Assembly: GCA_027331445.1 (NCBI GenBank)
Contig: DAHWUD010000011.1
Coordinates: 1-35,116 of the forward strand
DNA: 35,116 bases
From: Candidatus Amesbacteria bacterium
GTDB lineage: Bacteria > Patescibacteriota > Microgenomatia > CAZETR01 > Amesbacteraceae
Direction of reading: 5' to 3'
The position numbers and the translations under genes were made by a program. This document shows positions 23,056 through 31,148 of this stretch, in pieces; position 1 is the stretch's first letter; every line of letters starts with the position of its first letter. The notes below the pieces were generated by a model. It did not search any database and had not been told where the DNA came from. It saw only the letters and a program-made list of their open reading frames with translations.

Positions 23056-23086
23056 GGTTAAACCGGGCGCCGCCCGCAAATAGACA

Positions 23087-23766
23087 TTAAGAGCCTTCCT
23101 TCCACGGCTGGGATTTTAACACATTCCTCTCCTCACGCCTAGCCAACACGGCGATTGTAGCCGAAATGGTCTGGTTTTTGACGGCCAGAAGCTCCTCCGG
23201 GGTCACGTCAGTCCGGATCCGATAGTTTTCGGAAGTGAGAATAATATTGGTTAACAACCCGCAGACAAAGCGGCTGTCCCAAAATTGTAAGCGGGATTTA
23301 CTGCGGGCGGCGACGGGGCAGAGACCGAGACGCAGATCCAGTTCTCTTTTCCGATCGGCGAGAAAACACTAAACTGTTTGGGGTCTTTTGGCTCGGCGTT
23401 GGGAGTGATCAAGTGTTTGACGACGGTGTCGGGAGTAAAACGATACTGGTAGACTTTTAACCACAAGTCAGCGTTGAAAAAAAGTGATTGGACGGTTTCG
23501 GGGAACTCAACCTGAGGCCCTGGTTTTTGGTCGGATTTAGCGGCGGCTCCCACCCGCACTATTTGTTCCCGAATCAACTCCCGAATTTTTTCTTCCGGTG
23601 ATTTGGGTTCTTTGATCCTGACCGCAGCTTTATCCCGGTCGGCGGCCTCGGCCGGAGTAATAGACGGGACGCCATAACGTCTAAGCAGGGAGAGAACAAA
23701 CAATTTTTGCGGATTGTCCTCAAAGTCCCCGGCCACATAAAAAAATTCGCGACTGCTTTTGGACAT
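23087..23766 (-). pseudogene. Frameshifted gene for an unknown soluble protein (226 residues if restored)
   Basis: The frame from ATG 23766 stops at 23251 (171 codons), but its last 30 or so codons look non-coding. In the -1 frame a coherent sequence continues to a TAA at 23087: FLADRKRELDLRLGLCPVAA, then FWDSRFVCGLLTNIILTSEN, and ending LKSQPWKEGS. Adding one T to the TTTT at 23363-23366 joins the two frames exactly (KQFSVFLADRKREL...). The restored protein is charged, has no membrane helix and no motif I recognise (opening MSKSSREFFYVAGDFEDNPQ). The break may be a mutation, an assembly error or slippage at the T-run. A terminator follows the restored stop, which supports the longer reading. 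Confidence 0.75.
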
Positions 23767-23814
23767 ACCTGGGCTGCTTATAAATCAGCGGGGAAAATAA
23801 ATCAAGCAACTTGG

Positions 23815-23829
23815 TACAATAGAGAGGAG
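23815..23829 (+). promoter_or_regulatory. -10 box and Shine-Dalgarno for the P-type ATPase gene
   Basis: TACAAT (23815-23820) is followed by AGAGAGGAG (23821-23829) and ATG at 23832. The purine run is unusually near both the -10 box and the ATG; a start 7 bases after the -10 would remove part of it. No good -35 is seen. Confidence 0.45.
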
Positions 23830-23831
23830 TC

Positions 23832-26237
23832 ATGGCCAAATCAGCTGCCACCACCAATGAGCTTGCTGTCAGGCGTATCACCGCCTGGGCGGTTTTGTCC
23901 AGGCAATTTAAGAATCCCCTGCTGTTTATCCTGGTACTGACCACCGTTATCTCATTTATTTTCGGCTCCCATTTTGACGCGGCAGTGGTGGCCGGAATGA
24001 TTCTGCTGTCTATAGCTTTGGGATTTTGGAATGAGTTTCGGGCGGAAAAAACCATGGAGGACCTGCTGAAAAAGATTTCTTACATGGCCACAGTCGTTCG
24101 GGACGGGGTGAAGCAAAGCCTGCCGGTCAAAGACATCCGGGTTGGGGACCACATTTTGCTCTACCCGGGGGCGGTGGTCCCGGCGGATTTGAAGCTGGTA
24201 ACGGAGAAGAATCTGGAGATAAATGAATCGGTCCTGTCCGGAGAGTCCATGCCGGTGCACAAAAGCCGGGAGAACAAGCTGTGTTTTATGGGGACGAACG
24301 TCACTTCGGGGTCGGGTGAGGGCGAGGTGGCGGCGATCGGGACGGATACGAAGTTCGGGCAGATATCGCTGACTGTGGGGGGAATCCGGCCGGAGACAGA
24401 ATTCCAAAAAGGCCTGAGATCATTTGGAGTGCTATTAGTGCGGGTGATCAGTATCATGACCGTGTTTATTTTTATGATCAACGGCCTATTAGGCCGGTCC
24501 TGGCTGGAAGCGGCTTTATTCGCTTTGAGTGTGGCTATCGGATTAACCCCGGAGCTGCTTCCTGTTGTGGTGACGGTATCGCTGTCGCACGGGGCCCGCA
24601 GGCTGGCTAAAAAGGATATCATCGTCAAGCAGCTGGTGGCGATTGAAGATTTGGGAAATATGGAGGTGCTGTGCTGTGATAAAACCGGGACACTGACCGA
24701 GGGCAAACTGCAGCTGGTCTCGCACCAAAATCCCCAAGGCCGGGAGGATCTGCGGGTGCTGGATGCGGCACTTTTGTGCAATTCCGCTGTCGTTCACCAT
24801 AAGGTCTTCGGGGACGCCATTGACACGGCGATTTGGGAGCACGCGCTGCACCAAAGAATCAGGCTACCGGCACGGTTTACCAAAATCCTGGATGTGCCGT
24901 TTGACTATGAACACCGGGGGATGTTTTCCGTGGTGGAACACGGCGGAAAACGCACCTATATATATAAAGGAGCTCCGGATGTGGTTCTGGCGGCAGCTAC
25001 CGGGGATAAGCAATTTTTAAAACAGCAGCAGGAGAAAGTGGACAAGTGGTACGCGGACGGGTTCCGGGTGATCGCTCTGGGCAGCAAAGAGGTCAGCACC
25101 GGCGAACGGTATACTTTCGGCGACGCACACCACTTAAAACTGGAGGGGTTTATTCTTTTTTCCGACCCGCCTAAACCTGGGGCCAAGGCGGCCCTGGACC
25201 ACTTTGCCAAACTGGGGGTGCAGCTGAAAATTATCACGGGGGACAACGAACTGGTGACCGGCAGAGTGTGCCGGGAGATCGGGATGAAATGCGAAAAGAT
25301 CATCACGGGCCCGCAGCTGTCCCAAATGTCCGAGACCCAGCTCATTGAGACCGCCTGGTCGGTGGACGTGTTTGCCCGGATGACACCGGATAAAAAACTG
25401 CGGGTTATCCGCGCCCTGCGGCATGGCGGACATACGGTGGGGTATATCGGGGACGGCATTAACGACGCCCCGGCGCTGCACGAGGCAGATGCCGGAATTA
25501 CGGTAAATAATGCCGTCGATGTGGCCAAAGATACGGCGTCCATAGTGATTTTGAAAAAAAGTCTGGCGGTGATTGTGGAGGGAGTAAGTGAGGGAAGGCG
25601 AACCTTCGTCAATACGCTTAAATATATTCTCATGGGCACCAGTTCGAACTTCGGAAATATGTTTTCCATGGCCGGGGCGTCATTTCTGCTGCCGTTTTTG
25701 CCGATGATCCCCGCCCAGATTCTGCTGACCAATTCCCTATATGACCTGTCCCAGCTGAGCCTGCCTACTGACAACGTGGATGAAGAGGAACTGATCCGGC
25801 CGCAGAAATGGGATCTGGGAATTATCAAAAAATATATGCTGTTTTTCGGGCCTTTAAGTTCCGTCTATGATTTTCTGACTTTCGCCATGATGTACTTTGT
25901 CTTCCGGGCCCGGGGAAGCCTATTCCAGACCGGCTGGTTCGTGGAATCACTGGTAACGGAAATTTTGGTGGTATTCATGATCCGCACCCGGCGGATACCT
26001 TTTTTCAAAAGCCGGCCCAGCTTGATGGTGACGGCGTCCTGTCTGGGAATTGTGCTGTTTGGTTTATTGATACCTGTCAGCCCACTGTCGCCGTTTTTCG
26101 GCTTTTCTCCCCTCCCCCGGCTGTACTTCTGGTTATTAATGGGACTGACCGTCACCTACCTAGTATTGGTGGAAGCCGGTAAAAAATTCCTGCTGGGCCG
26201 CAGTTTCCGGCCTTCGCCGGCGGTTAATCAGAGTTAA
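23832..26237 (+). CDS. mgtA: MgtA-type (P3B) magnesium-translocating P-type ATPase
   Basis: 801 residues. P-type motifs: SGESMPVHK (actuator, 136-144), TM4 AIGLTPELLP (235-244), phosphorylation site DKTGTLTE with Asp283, nucleotide-site KGAPD, ITGDNELV, and GDGINDAPAL. The stretches AKKDIIVKQLVAIEDLGNME, SSNFGNMFSMAGASF and LLTNSLYDLSQLSLPTDNVD are specific to the MgtA/MgtB branch, which imports Mg2+ at the expense of ATP. It is about 100 residues shorter than E. coli MgtA, chiefly at the N-terminus, where TM1 begins near residue 28. The upstream gap is only 65 bases, too short for the Mg-sensing riboswitches known before such genes. It converges on secA with 6 bases between. Confidence 0.93.
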   Translation: MAKSAATTNELAVRRITAWAVLSRQFKNPLLFILVLTTVISFIFGSHFDAAVVAGMILLSIALGFWNEFRAEKTMEDLLKKISYMATVVRDGVKQSLPVKDIRVGDHILLYPGAVVPADLKLVTEKNLEINESVLSGESMPVHKSRENKLCFMGTNVTSGSGEGEVAAIGTDTKFGQISLTVGGIRPETEFQKGLRSFGVLLVRVISIMTVFIFMINGLLGRSWLEAALFALSVAIGLTPELLPVVVTVSLSHGARRLAKKDIIVKQLVAIEDLGNMEVLCCDKTGTLTEGKLQLVSHQNPQGREDLRVLDAALLCNSAVVHHKVFGDAIDTAIWEHALHQRIRLPARFTKILDVPFDYEHRGMFSVVEHGGKRTYIYKGAPDVVLAAATGDKQFLKQQQEKVDKWYADGFRVIALGSKEVSTGERYTFGDAHHLKLEGFILFSDPPKPGAKAALDHFAKLGVQLKIITGDNELVTGRVCREIGMKCEKIITGPQLSQMSETQLIETAWSVDVFARMTPDKKLRVIRALRHGGHTVGYIGDGINDAPALHEADAGITVNNAVDVAKDTASIVILKKSLAVIVEGVSEGRRTFVNTLKYILMGTSSNFGNMFSMAGASFLLPFLPMIPAQILLTNSLYDLSQLSLPTDNVDEEELIRPQKWDLGIIKKYMLFFGPLSSVYDFLTFAMMYFVFRARGSLFQTGWFVESLVTEILVVFMIRTRRIPFFKSRPSLMVTASCLGIVLFGLLIPVSPLSPFFGFSPLPRLYFWLLMGLTVTYLVLVEAGKKFLLGRSFRPSPAVNQS

Positions 26238-26243
26238 GGGAAA

Positions 26244-28994
26244 TTAATTGGGATAGTGGCAACGTTTGTATTTTTTGCCCGAGCCGCACCAGCAGGGGTC
26301 GTTGCGGCCGAGATGCTTGTGAGTATTTTCCACTCCGGCTTTCTGCAGACCGGCGAAGGCGGTCATAAAATCACCGCCGGCATTTGCAGCCACGGGTGCG
26401 GCCGGGGCCGGAGAGCTTTGGGGAAGCTGAACTTCTGGTCTGACTTCTGTAATTTGGGGTGGCGGAGCGGCCATTTGGGGGCTCTGATTGACCTGAATCC
26501 TAAAAAGGCGTTTGATAAATTCCGAATCAATCTGGGACATGAGCCGCTCGAACATGTTGTAGGCCTCGGATTTGTACTCTACCAGCGGGTCCCGCTGACC
26601 GTAACCGCGCAGGCCGATACCAGAGCGCAGATCATCAATGGCGTCCAGATGATCAATCCATAAATTGTCGATGGATGAGAGATAGGCAAATTTAATAATA
26701 TCAGTCCAGATCCGATCGCCGACTTGCTTGTGCCGCTGTTTGGCTGTATCGGAAATAATTTGATCAATTAAAGTGTCGATTTCGTCGGCGGTGCCTATTT
26801 TTTGGAATTGAAGAGAAAGGGACTTTTGGGATTTGTCATCAAAGGGGATGATCTCTGCAAGAGCGGTGGTGATGGGCAAAACTTCCGATTCCACAATGCC
26901 GTGCGGGGCATACATAGCCACCAGGTTGTGAAGATTTTGGGAAACTTTGGCCAGGGCTTCCGCTTCGGTGACTTCGCTCGTCAGCACCCGCTTACGCAGG
27001 CCATAAACAATTTCACGCTGTTTGTTCATGACGTCGTCGTACTCGACCACATTTTTCCGGGCATCAAAGTTGAAACCTTCGACTTTGACCTGAGCCTGCT
27101 CGATGGCTTTGCTGACCATGTTGTGCTCGATGGGTTCATTCTCGGGAATTTTCAAAAATGACATGAGTTTGGCCACCTGGTCGCCGCCGAAAATGCGCAT
27201 AATGTCATCGTCTAAAGCCAGGAAAAACCGGGTGGAGCCAGGATCTCCCTGGCGGCCGGAACGGCCCCGAAGCTGGTTATCGATACGGCGGGACTCATGA
27301 CGCTCGGTGCCAATAACATACAGGCCGCCCAGACTTACTACTTCGTCGTGAACCTTTTGCCAGGCGGCCAGCTGTTTGGTGTATTGGGCGGCGGTAAGTT
27401 TATCCTCCCCCAGGACAAATTTGGGGTTGGGAGGCGGAGTTCCGCCGAGAATAATATCCACACCGCGGCCGGCAATATTTGTTGCTATGGTAACGGCGCC
27501 CCGGCGACCGGCTTCGGAAATGATGGTGGCCTCTTTTTCGTGGTTTTTGGCATTGAGCATCTGATGCGGAACGCCTTGAGAACGAAGAATTTCTCCCAGA
27601 ACTTCGTTTTTTTCAATTGAGGTGGTCCCGACAAGAACCGGCTGGCCGGCTGCGTGGATACGGGCGATCTCGTCAGCCAGGGCTGTATATTTGGCCCGGG
27701 TGGTTTTGTAAACAATATCCGGGTGGTCGATTCTGACATTAGGACGATTAGTGGGAATGACCACCACTTCCAGCTTGTAAATTTTCTGCAGCTCCTCGGC
27801 TTCGGTAGCGGCGGTACCGGTCATACCGGCCAGCCGGGTATAAAGCCGGAAGTAATTTTGGAAAGAAATAGTGGCTAGAGTCTTACTTTCCTGCTGAATG
27901 GGGACATTTTCTTTGGCTTCGACAGCCTGGTGGATGCCTTCGGACCAGCGGCGGCCGGGCATGAGCCGACCAGTAAATTCATCGACGATGATGACCTGGT
28001 TGTCCCGGATAATGTAATCTTTATTGAGGATAAACAAGGTCCGGGCTTTGAGAGCATTTTCCAGGTGGTGGATGGTGTCAAAATCCTTTTCGTAAAGATT
28101 GTCCACACCCAAAAGTTTCTCGACCTTTTGGATTCCGGCCTCGGTGAGATTGGCGGTCCTGTGCTTTTCATCAATCGCATAGTCAGTGTCGGCAGACAGC
28201 CGGTCAATAAGTTTGGCGAAGTCGTAATATTTTTGGGTAGGTTCGGTGTCGGGAGCGGAAATAATGAGCGGGGTGCGGGCCTCATCTATGAGAATGGAAT
28301 CCACCTCGTCGACGATGGCAAAGTGGTGGCCTCGCTGGACCATGTCGGAAAGGGAGCCGACCATGTTGTCCCGCAGGTAATCAAAACCATATTCATTGTT
28401 GGTACCGTAGGTGACATCAGCGGCATAAGCATCCTTCCGTGAACAGGGGCGCAAATGAGCCAGCCGGTCATCGCCGTGGGCGGGATCAAAATACTCCGGG
28501 TCGTAGAGGAATGACTGCTCGTGGGCAATTACTCCGACGGTCAGGCCCAAAAGATGGAAAGTCGGACCGTTCCAGCCGGCGTCACGCCGGGCCAGGTAGT
28601 CGTTTACAGTAACCAGATGGGTACCTTCACCGGTGAGCGCATTAAGGTAGAGGGCGGGAATAGCGGACAGAGTCTTGCCTTCACCAGTTTTCTGCTCGGC
28701 CACCTTGCCTTCATGAAAGGCCACGGCGGCCATGAGCTGGACATCGTAAGGACGCAGGCCGATGGCCCGGGAGGAAGCTTCCCGCACCAGGGCAAAGGCC
28801 TCGGGAAGCAGCTGGTCCAAGGATTCGCCTTCGGCCAGGCGGTGTTTGAAATCGGCGGTAGCAGCGGCAAAATCGGCGGGTTTTTTAAGACCGGAAAACT
28901 TATCCGAAAGGGCATTGATGGCATCCACCCGCAGCTGTAGGCGGTTGATTTCCTTCTGATTAAAATCTAAAAATTTACTGAAAATTTTGAGCAT
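26244..28994 (-). CDS. secA: Preprotein translocase ATPase SecA
   Basis: 916 residues, full length. Nucleotide-binding domain 1 has KTGEGKTLSAIPALYLNAL (Walker A, about 102-110) and DEVDSILIDEARTPLIIS (DEAD-type Walker B, about 228). The preprotein cross-linking domain and second helicase domain follow (GTTSIEKNEVL, IATNIAGRGVDIILGG, GTERHESRRIDNQLRGRSGRQGD). The scaffold and C-terminal linker end in the zinc-binding SEC-C motif RNDPCWCGSGKKYKRCH. SecA drives export through SecYEG, which is needed for the many exported proteins in this window. Unlike its neighbours it has a good Shine-Dalgarno sequence (AAGGTGAT directly before the ATG) and a TATAAT 29 bases upstream, so it has a normal leader. 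Confidence 0.98.
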   Translation of the reverse strand: MLKIFSKFLDFNQKEINRLQLRVDAINALSDKFSGLKKPADFAAATADFKHRLAEGESLDQLLPEAFALVREASSRAIGLRPYDVQLMAAVAFHEGKVAEQKTGEGKTLSAIPALYLNALTGEGTHLVTVNDYLARRDAGWNGPTFHLLGLTVGVIAHEQSFLYDPEYFDPAHGDDRLAHLRPCSRKDAYAADVTYGTNNEYGFDYLRDNMVGSLSDMVQRGHHFAIVDEVDSILIDEARTPLIISAPDTEPTQKYYDFAKLIDRLSADTDYAIDEKHRTANLTEAGIQKVEKLLGVDNLYEKDFDTIHHLENALKARTLFILNKDYIIRDNQVIIVDEFTGRLMPGRRWSEGIHQAVEAKENVPIQQESKTLATISFQNYFRLYTRLAGMTGTAATEAEELQKIYKLEVVVIPTNRPNVRIDHPDIVYKTTRAKYTALADEIARIHAAGQPVLVGTTSIEKNEVLGEILRSQGVPHQMLNAKNHEKEATIISEAGRRGAVTIATNIAGRGVDIILGGTPPPNPKFVLGEDKLTAAQYTKQLAAWQKVHDEVVSLGGLYVIGTERHESRRIDNQLRGRSGRQGDPGSTRFFLALDDDIMRIFGGDQVAKLMSFLKIPENEPIEHNMVSKAIEQAQVKVEGFNFDARKNVVEYDDVMNKQREIVYGLRKRVLTSEVTEAEALAKVSQNLHNLVAMYAPHGIVESEVLPITTALAEIIPFDDKSQKSLSLQFQKIGTADEIDTLIDQIISDTAKQRHKQVGDRIWTDIIKFAYLSSIDNLWIDHLDAIDDLRSGIGLRGYGQRDPLVEYKSEAYNMFERLMSQIDSEFIKRLFRIQVNQSPQMAAPPPQITEVRPEVQLPQSSPAPAAPVAANAGGDFMTAFAGLQKAGVENTHKHLGRNDPCWCGSGKKYKRCHYPN

Positions 28995-29023
28995 ATCACC
29001 TTAAGCGGCCGTCCGAAGCTTAA

Positions 29024-29029
29024 TTATAG
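29024..29029 (-). promoter_or_regulatory. secA -10 box (TATAAT)
   Basis: Minus-strand TATAAT, 29 bases before the secA ATG, overlapping the tail of the preceding gene. It gives a leader of about 22 bases that includes the AAGGTGAT ribosome site, a contrast to the leaderless pattern elsewhere in the window. Confidence 0.5.
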
Positions 29030-29036
29030 CCGGTTA

Positions 29037-29654
29037 TTAGCAAATTATCACGGCGTTTGCCAAAACCCGTTGTAACTTATTGGGATAACCCAGGTCGGAA
29101 ATGAGGGTGGATAAATGCAGGGCGGACTGAATGTGATCCGGGGTATCGTAGAGGTGGTTGATGAAGACCTGGCCGCCTAATCTTTTGAGGTTTCTGATAA
29201 ACTCCGGCGAATAGACGAACCGGGGAGGGTCGGCATTACAAAACAGATCGGCTAAGACGTAGTCAAAATGACTGAGATCTTTTTTGGCCACATATTTTTG
29301 GGCGTCGGCAATGACCAGTTCCAAATGAGGAATTTTGTCCAAACCGAAGTAATTACGGCCGATGTCCACGATCAGGGGATCAATATCCACGCCGACGATC
29401 CGGGTCGGGGCAAACCGCTGGAAAATGAGATGAAGAACCGAACCGCCGGCGACGCCCAAGACCAGCCAGGAGGAGTGCTTTTGGACTTTGTGATTTAAAG
29501 CCTTGGTCCAAATTTCCCTGACGATGCCGCCGCTTTGCTGAATAGTGTCCGTGGAGAGATGACGGATACCCCAGCCCTGAACCACGCGCAGAGTCCCGGA
29601 GTAAGGTGATTGGAATCTGGCGATAACCTTGGGGCGGAGTTGCGGGAGGTGCAT
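29037..29654 (-). CDS. Spermidine-synthase-like SAM-binding protein, copy 1
   Basis: 205 residues with the Rossmann core of the class I methyltransferase/spermidine synthase fold: motif I WLVLGVAGGSVLHLI (about 83-97), acidic loop VGVDIDPLIVDIG (about 109-121), IADAQKYV and FDYVLADLF. The N-terminal strand region (YSGTLRVVQGWGIRHL) and QSGGIVREIW match spermidine synthase, but the protein is short. No polyamine pathway gene is nearby, so polyamine synthesis should not be assumed. It has a paralogue at 30539-31147, on the other side of the FemX-like gene. TAAAAT lies 6 bases before the ATG. Confidence 0.8.
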   Translation of the reverse strand: MHLPQLRPKVIARFQSPYSGTLRVVQGWGIRHLSTDTIQQSGGIVREIWTKALNHKVQKHSSWLVLGVAGGSVLHLIFQRFAPTRIVGVDIDPLIVDIGRNYFGLDKIPHLELVIADAQKYVAKKDLSHFDYVLADLFCNADPPRFVYSPEFIRNLKRLGGQVFINHLYDTPDHIQSALHLSTLISDLGYPNKLQRVLANAVIIC

Positions 29655-29660
29655 GCGATC

Positions 29661-29666
29661 ATTTTA
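29661..29666 (-). promoter_or_regulatory. -10 box (TAAAAT) 6 bases before SAM-binding copy 1
   Basis: Minus-strand TAAAAT, GATCGC, ATG. Leaderless geometry; lies 24 bases from the opposing FemX -10 box. Confidence 0.45.
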
Positions 29667-29689
29667 GCAGGAGAAAACCAATAAAATGC

Positions 29690-29695
29690 TAATAT
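29690..29695 (+). promoter_or_regulatory. -10 box (TAATAT) 6 bases before the FemX-like gene
   Basis: TAATAT, TTACCT, ATG (29702). Predicted leaderless start. Confidence 0.45.
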
Positions 29696-29701
29696 TTACC
29701 T

Positions 29702-30559
29702 ATGACAGACGTAGTATCCCTGAGGCTGGGTCGAGATTTGCGGCAAAGCCCGGAATATGGAAAGTTCATGGAGACGATAGGATGGAAAGTTATCAAATTT
29801 CAAAGTTCAAAGTTCAAAGTTCAATTATTTACTAAGAAAGTCGGACCGTTAAAATTGGCGAAAATGCGGCGGCCCGGGCCGCAGACTGATTGGAGTCAGG
29901 TACTGCAACTGGCGGCACGGGAGAGAGCGCTGGTACTGCAAATTGATCCGGAAGTTGACGATCCGGAAAAGTTTAAAAGGCTGGGTTGGGTCAAAAACAA
30001 AAGCCAGATACTGGGTACGAAAACCCTGCTGGTCGATCTGAGGCCAAGCCCGGAGGAAATTTTGGCCGGATTTAAACAGGAAACAAGATATAAACTACGC
30101 AAATTCAAAGATACAAATATCAAATTACAAATAAATAACTTTGAAAATTTTTATGAAATATTAAAGGAAGGATATAAAGACCTGGACGTATGGTGCCCGC
30201 CGCGGGAGCAATATAATAATTTATATAAAAGTTTCGGTGAAAAATGTATTTGTCTGACCATAAACGATTTAAGCGGGTGTCTGGTGATCATGAATCAGGG
30301 GGTAGCAGAATATTATTACGCAGCGTCAAAAAAAGCCGGAAAAGAAAACAATCTACCCTATTTAGTGGTGTGGGAAGCGATGAAGGAAGCCAAAAAAAGA
30401 GGGGTCAAAGTCTGGGATTTTAACGGTCTGTACGATGAAAGATACCCGGACAAAAGATGGAAGGGATTTTCTTTTTTCAAATCCAGATTCGGAGGAGTCG
30501 AACTGCAGTTTGCGGGAACTTATACCAAGTGGGGATGGTCAGTGCGAACAAATAATTAA
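29702..30559 (+). CDS. FemX/FemAB-like aminoacyltransferase (GNAT fold)
   Basis: 285 residues. The second half carries the FemAB-type GNAT features: LLVDLRPSPEEILAGFKQET, RYKLRKFK, the acyl-donor loop around AEYYYAASKKAGKENNLPYL, and the C-terminal KRGVKVWDFNGLYDERYPDKRWKGFSFFKSRFGG. Family members use aminoacyl-tRNA to add residues to the peptide side chain of lipid II, building the peptidoglycan cross-bridge; CPR versions have not been tested as far as I know. It is rather short (Fem proteins are often 330-420), lacking part of the first GNAT domain and the coiled-coil arm. Two AT-rich repeat-like stretches (29801-29826 and 30102-30140) are embedded in frame. It lies in opposite orientation between two paralogous SAM-binding genes. 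Confidence 0.82.
   Translation: MTDVVSLRLGRDLRQSPEYGKFMETIGWKVIKFQSSKFKVQLFTKKVGPLKLAKMRRPGPQTDWSQVLQLAARERALVLQIDPEVDDPEKFKRLGWVKNKSQILGTKTLLVDLRPSPEEILAGFKQETRYKLRKFKDTNIKLQINNFENFYEILKEGYKDLDVWCPPREQYNNLYKSFGEKCICLTINDLSGCLVIMNQGVAEYYYAASKKAGKENNLPYLVVWEAMKEAKKRGVKVWDFNGLYDERYPDKRWKGFSFFKSRFGGVELQFAGTYTKWGWSVRTNN
29801..29826 (+). repeat. CAAAGTT tandem repeat inside the FemX-like gene
   Basis: Three consecutive copies of the 7-base unit CAAAGTT followed by CAA, in frame, encoding QSSKFKVQ. Three units make 21 bases, so a gain or loss of three units keeps the frame but of one shifts it. A related AT-rich stretch of CAAAGA/CAAAT/CAAAT units lies at about 30102-30140. Confidence 0.8.
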
Positions 30560-31147
30560 TAGGTTGGTGAGTTTGTGCATCAGGTCAACCCGGGGAAAAA
30601 CGGATTTGAGGGAGGCGACCAGTTTCTGTGCCAGGAATCTTTTACCCTGATCATAAAATAAATGGTTGAAAATCACGAATTGACCTAATTGACCTAATTT
30701 TTTAATAAAACCGGACGCATAGACAAATTCAGGAATTTGGTCGCCCAGATACATGTCTACCAGGATGTAATCAAATTTTTCTTCGGAGTCGGCAATGTAG
30801 GCCCGAGCGTCGGAAATAATTATGTCTAAATTTTTGATCTTTGATAAATTTAAATATTTTTGGCCCAGTTCAATCATCAGCGGATCGATTTCCACGCCCA
30901 CCAGACGGGCGGGGTGATATTTTTTGGCGATAATTAAGGCGGCGGTGCCGCCGGAGAGACCCAGGATCAGCCAGGATTTATTTTTGCGGGCGAATTTTTT
31001 GAGGACCGGGTCCCAAACGTCTTTGACCAGGCCCCCACTTTGAGTTAAGGCTCCGGTGGAAATGTACTTATAACCGAAATCGGAATAAACATTTAGCCGG
31101 CCGCTATATTTAGACCGGCCGGTGAAGATAAGCTTGTGACCAAACAT
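30539..31147 (-). CDS. Spermidine-synthase-like SAM-binding protein, copy 2
   Basis: 202 residues from ATG 31147. Same layout as copy 1: YSGRLNVYSDFGYKYIST, QSGGLVKDVWDPVLKK, motif I WLILGLSGGTAALI, VGVEIDPLMIELG, ISDARAYI, FDYILVDMYLGDQIPEFVYA. The two proteins share most of these blocks and are clear paralogues; neither has known substrate. The ATG at 31147 is 1 base after the serS stop, which I prefer to a TTG at 31168 inside serS. The 3' end overlaps the convergent FemX-like gene by 21 bases. The gene is more AT-rich than serS. Confidence 0.8.
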   Translation of the reverse strand: MFGHKLIFTGRSKYSGRLNVYSDFGYKYISTGALTQSGGLVKDVWDPVLKKFARKNKSWLILGLSGGTAALIIAKKYHPARLVGVEIDPLMIELGQKYLNLSKIKNLDIIISDARAYIADSEEKFDYILVDMYLGDQIPEFVYASGFIKKLGQLGQFVIFNHLFYDQGKRFLAQKLVASLKSVFPRVDLMHKLTNLLIICSH

Positions 31148-31148
31148 C

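Noticed and set aside
23767-23831. Possible Mg-sensing riboswitch before the MgtA-type gene
   Set aside because: The gap to the divergent gene is 65 bases, far too short for an M-box or MgtA leader, and no such structure is seen.
24956-25828. 290-codon minus-strand open frame
   Set aside because: Antisense to the P-type ATPase, with Ser/Arg-rich shadow composition.
29037-31147. Polyamine biosynthesis locus
   Set aside because: The two proteins share only the spermidine synthase fold, are short, and have no decarboxylase or other polyamine gene nearby.
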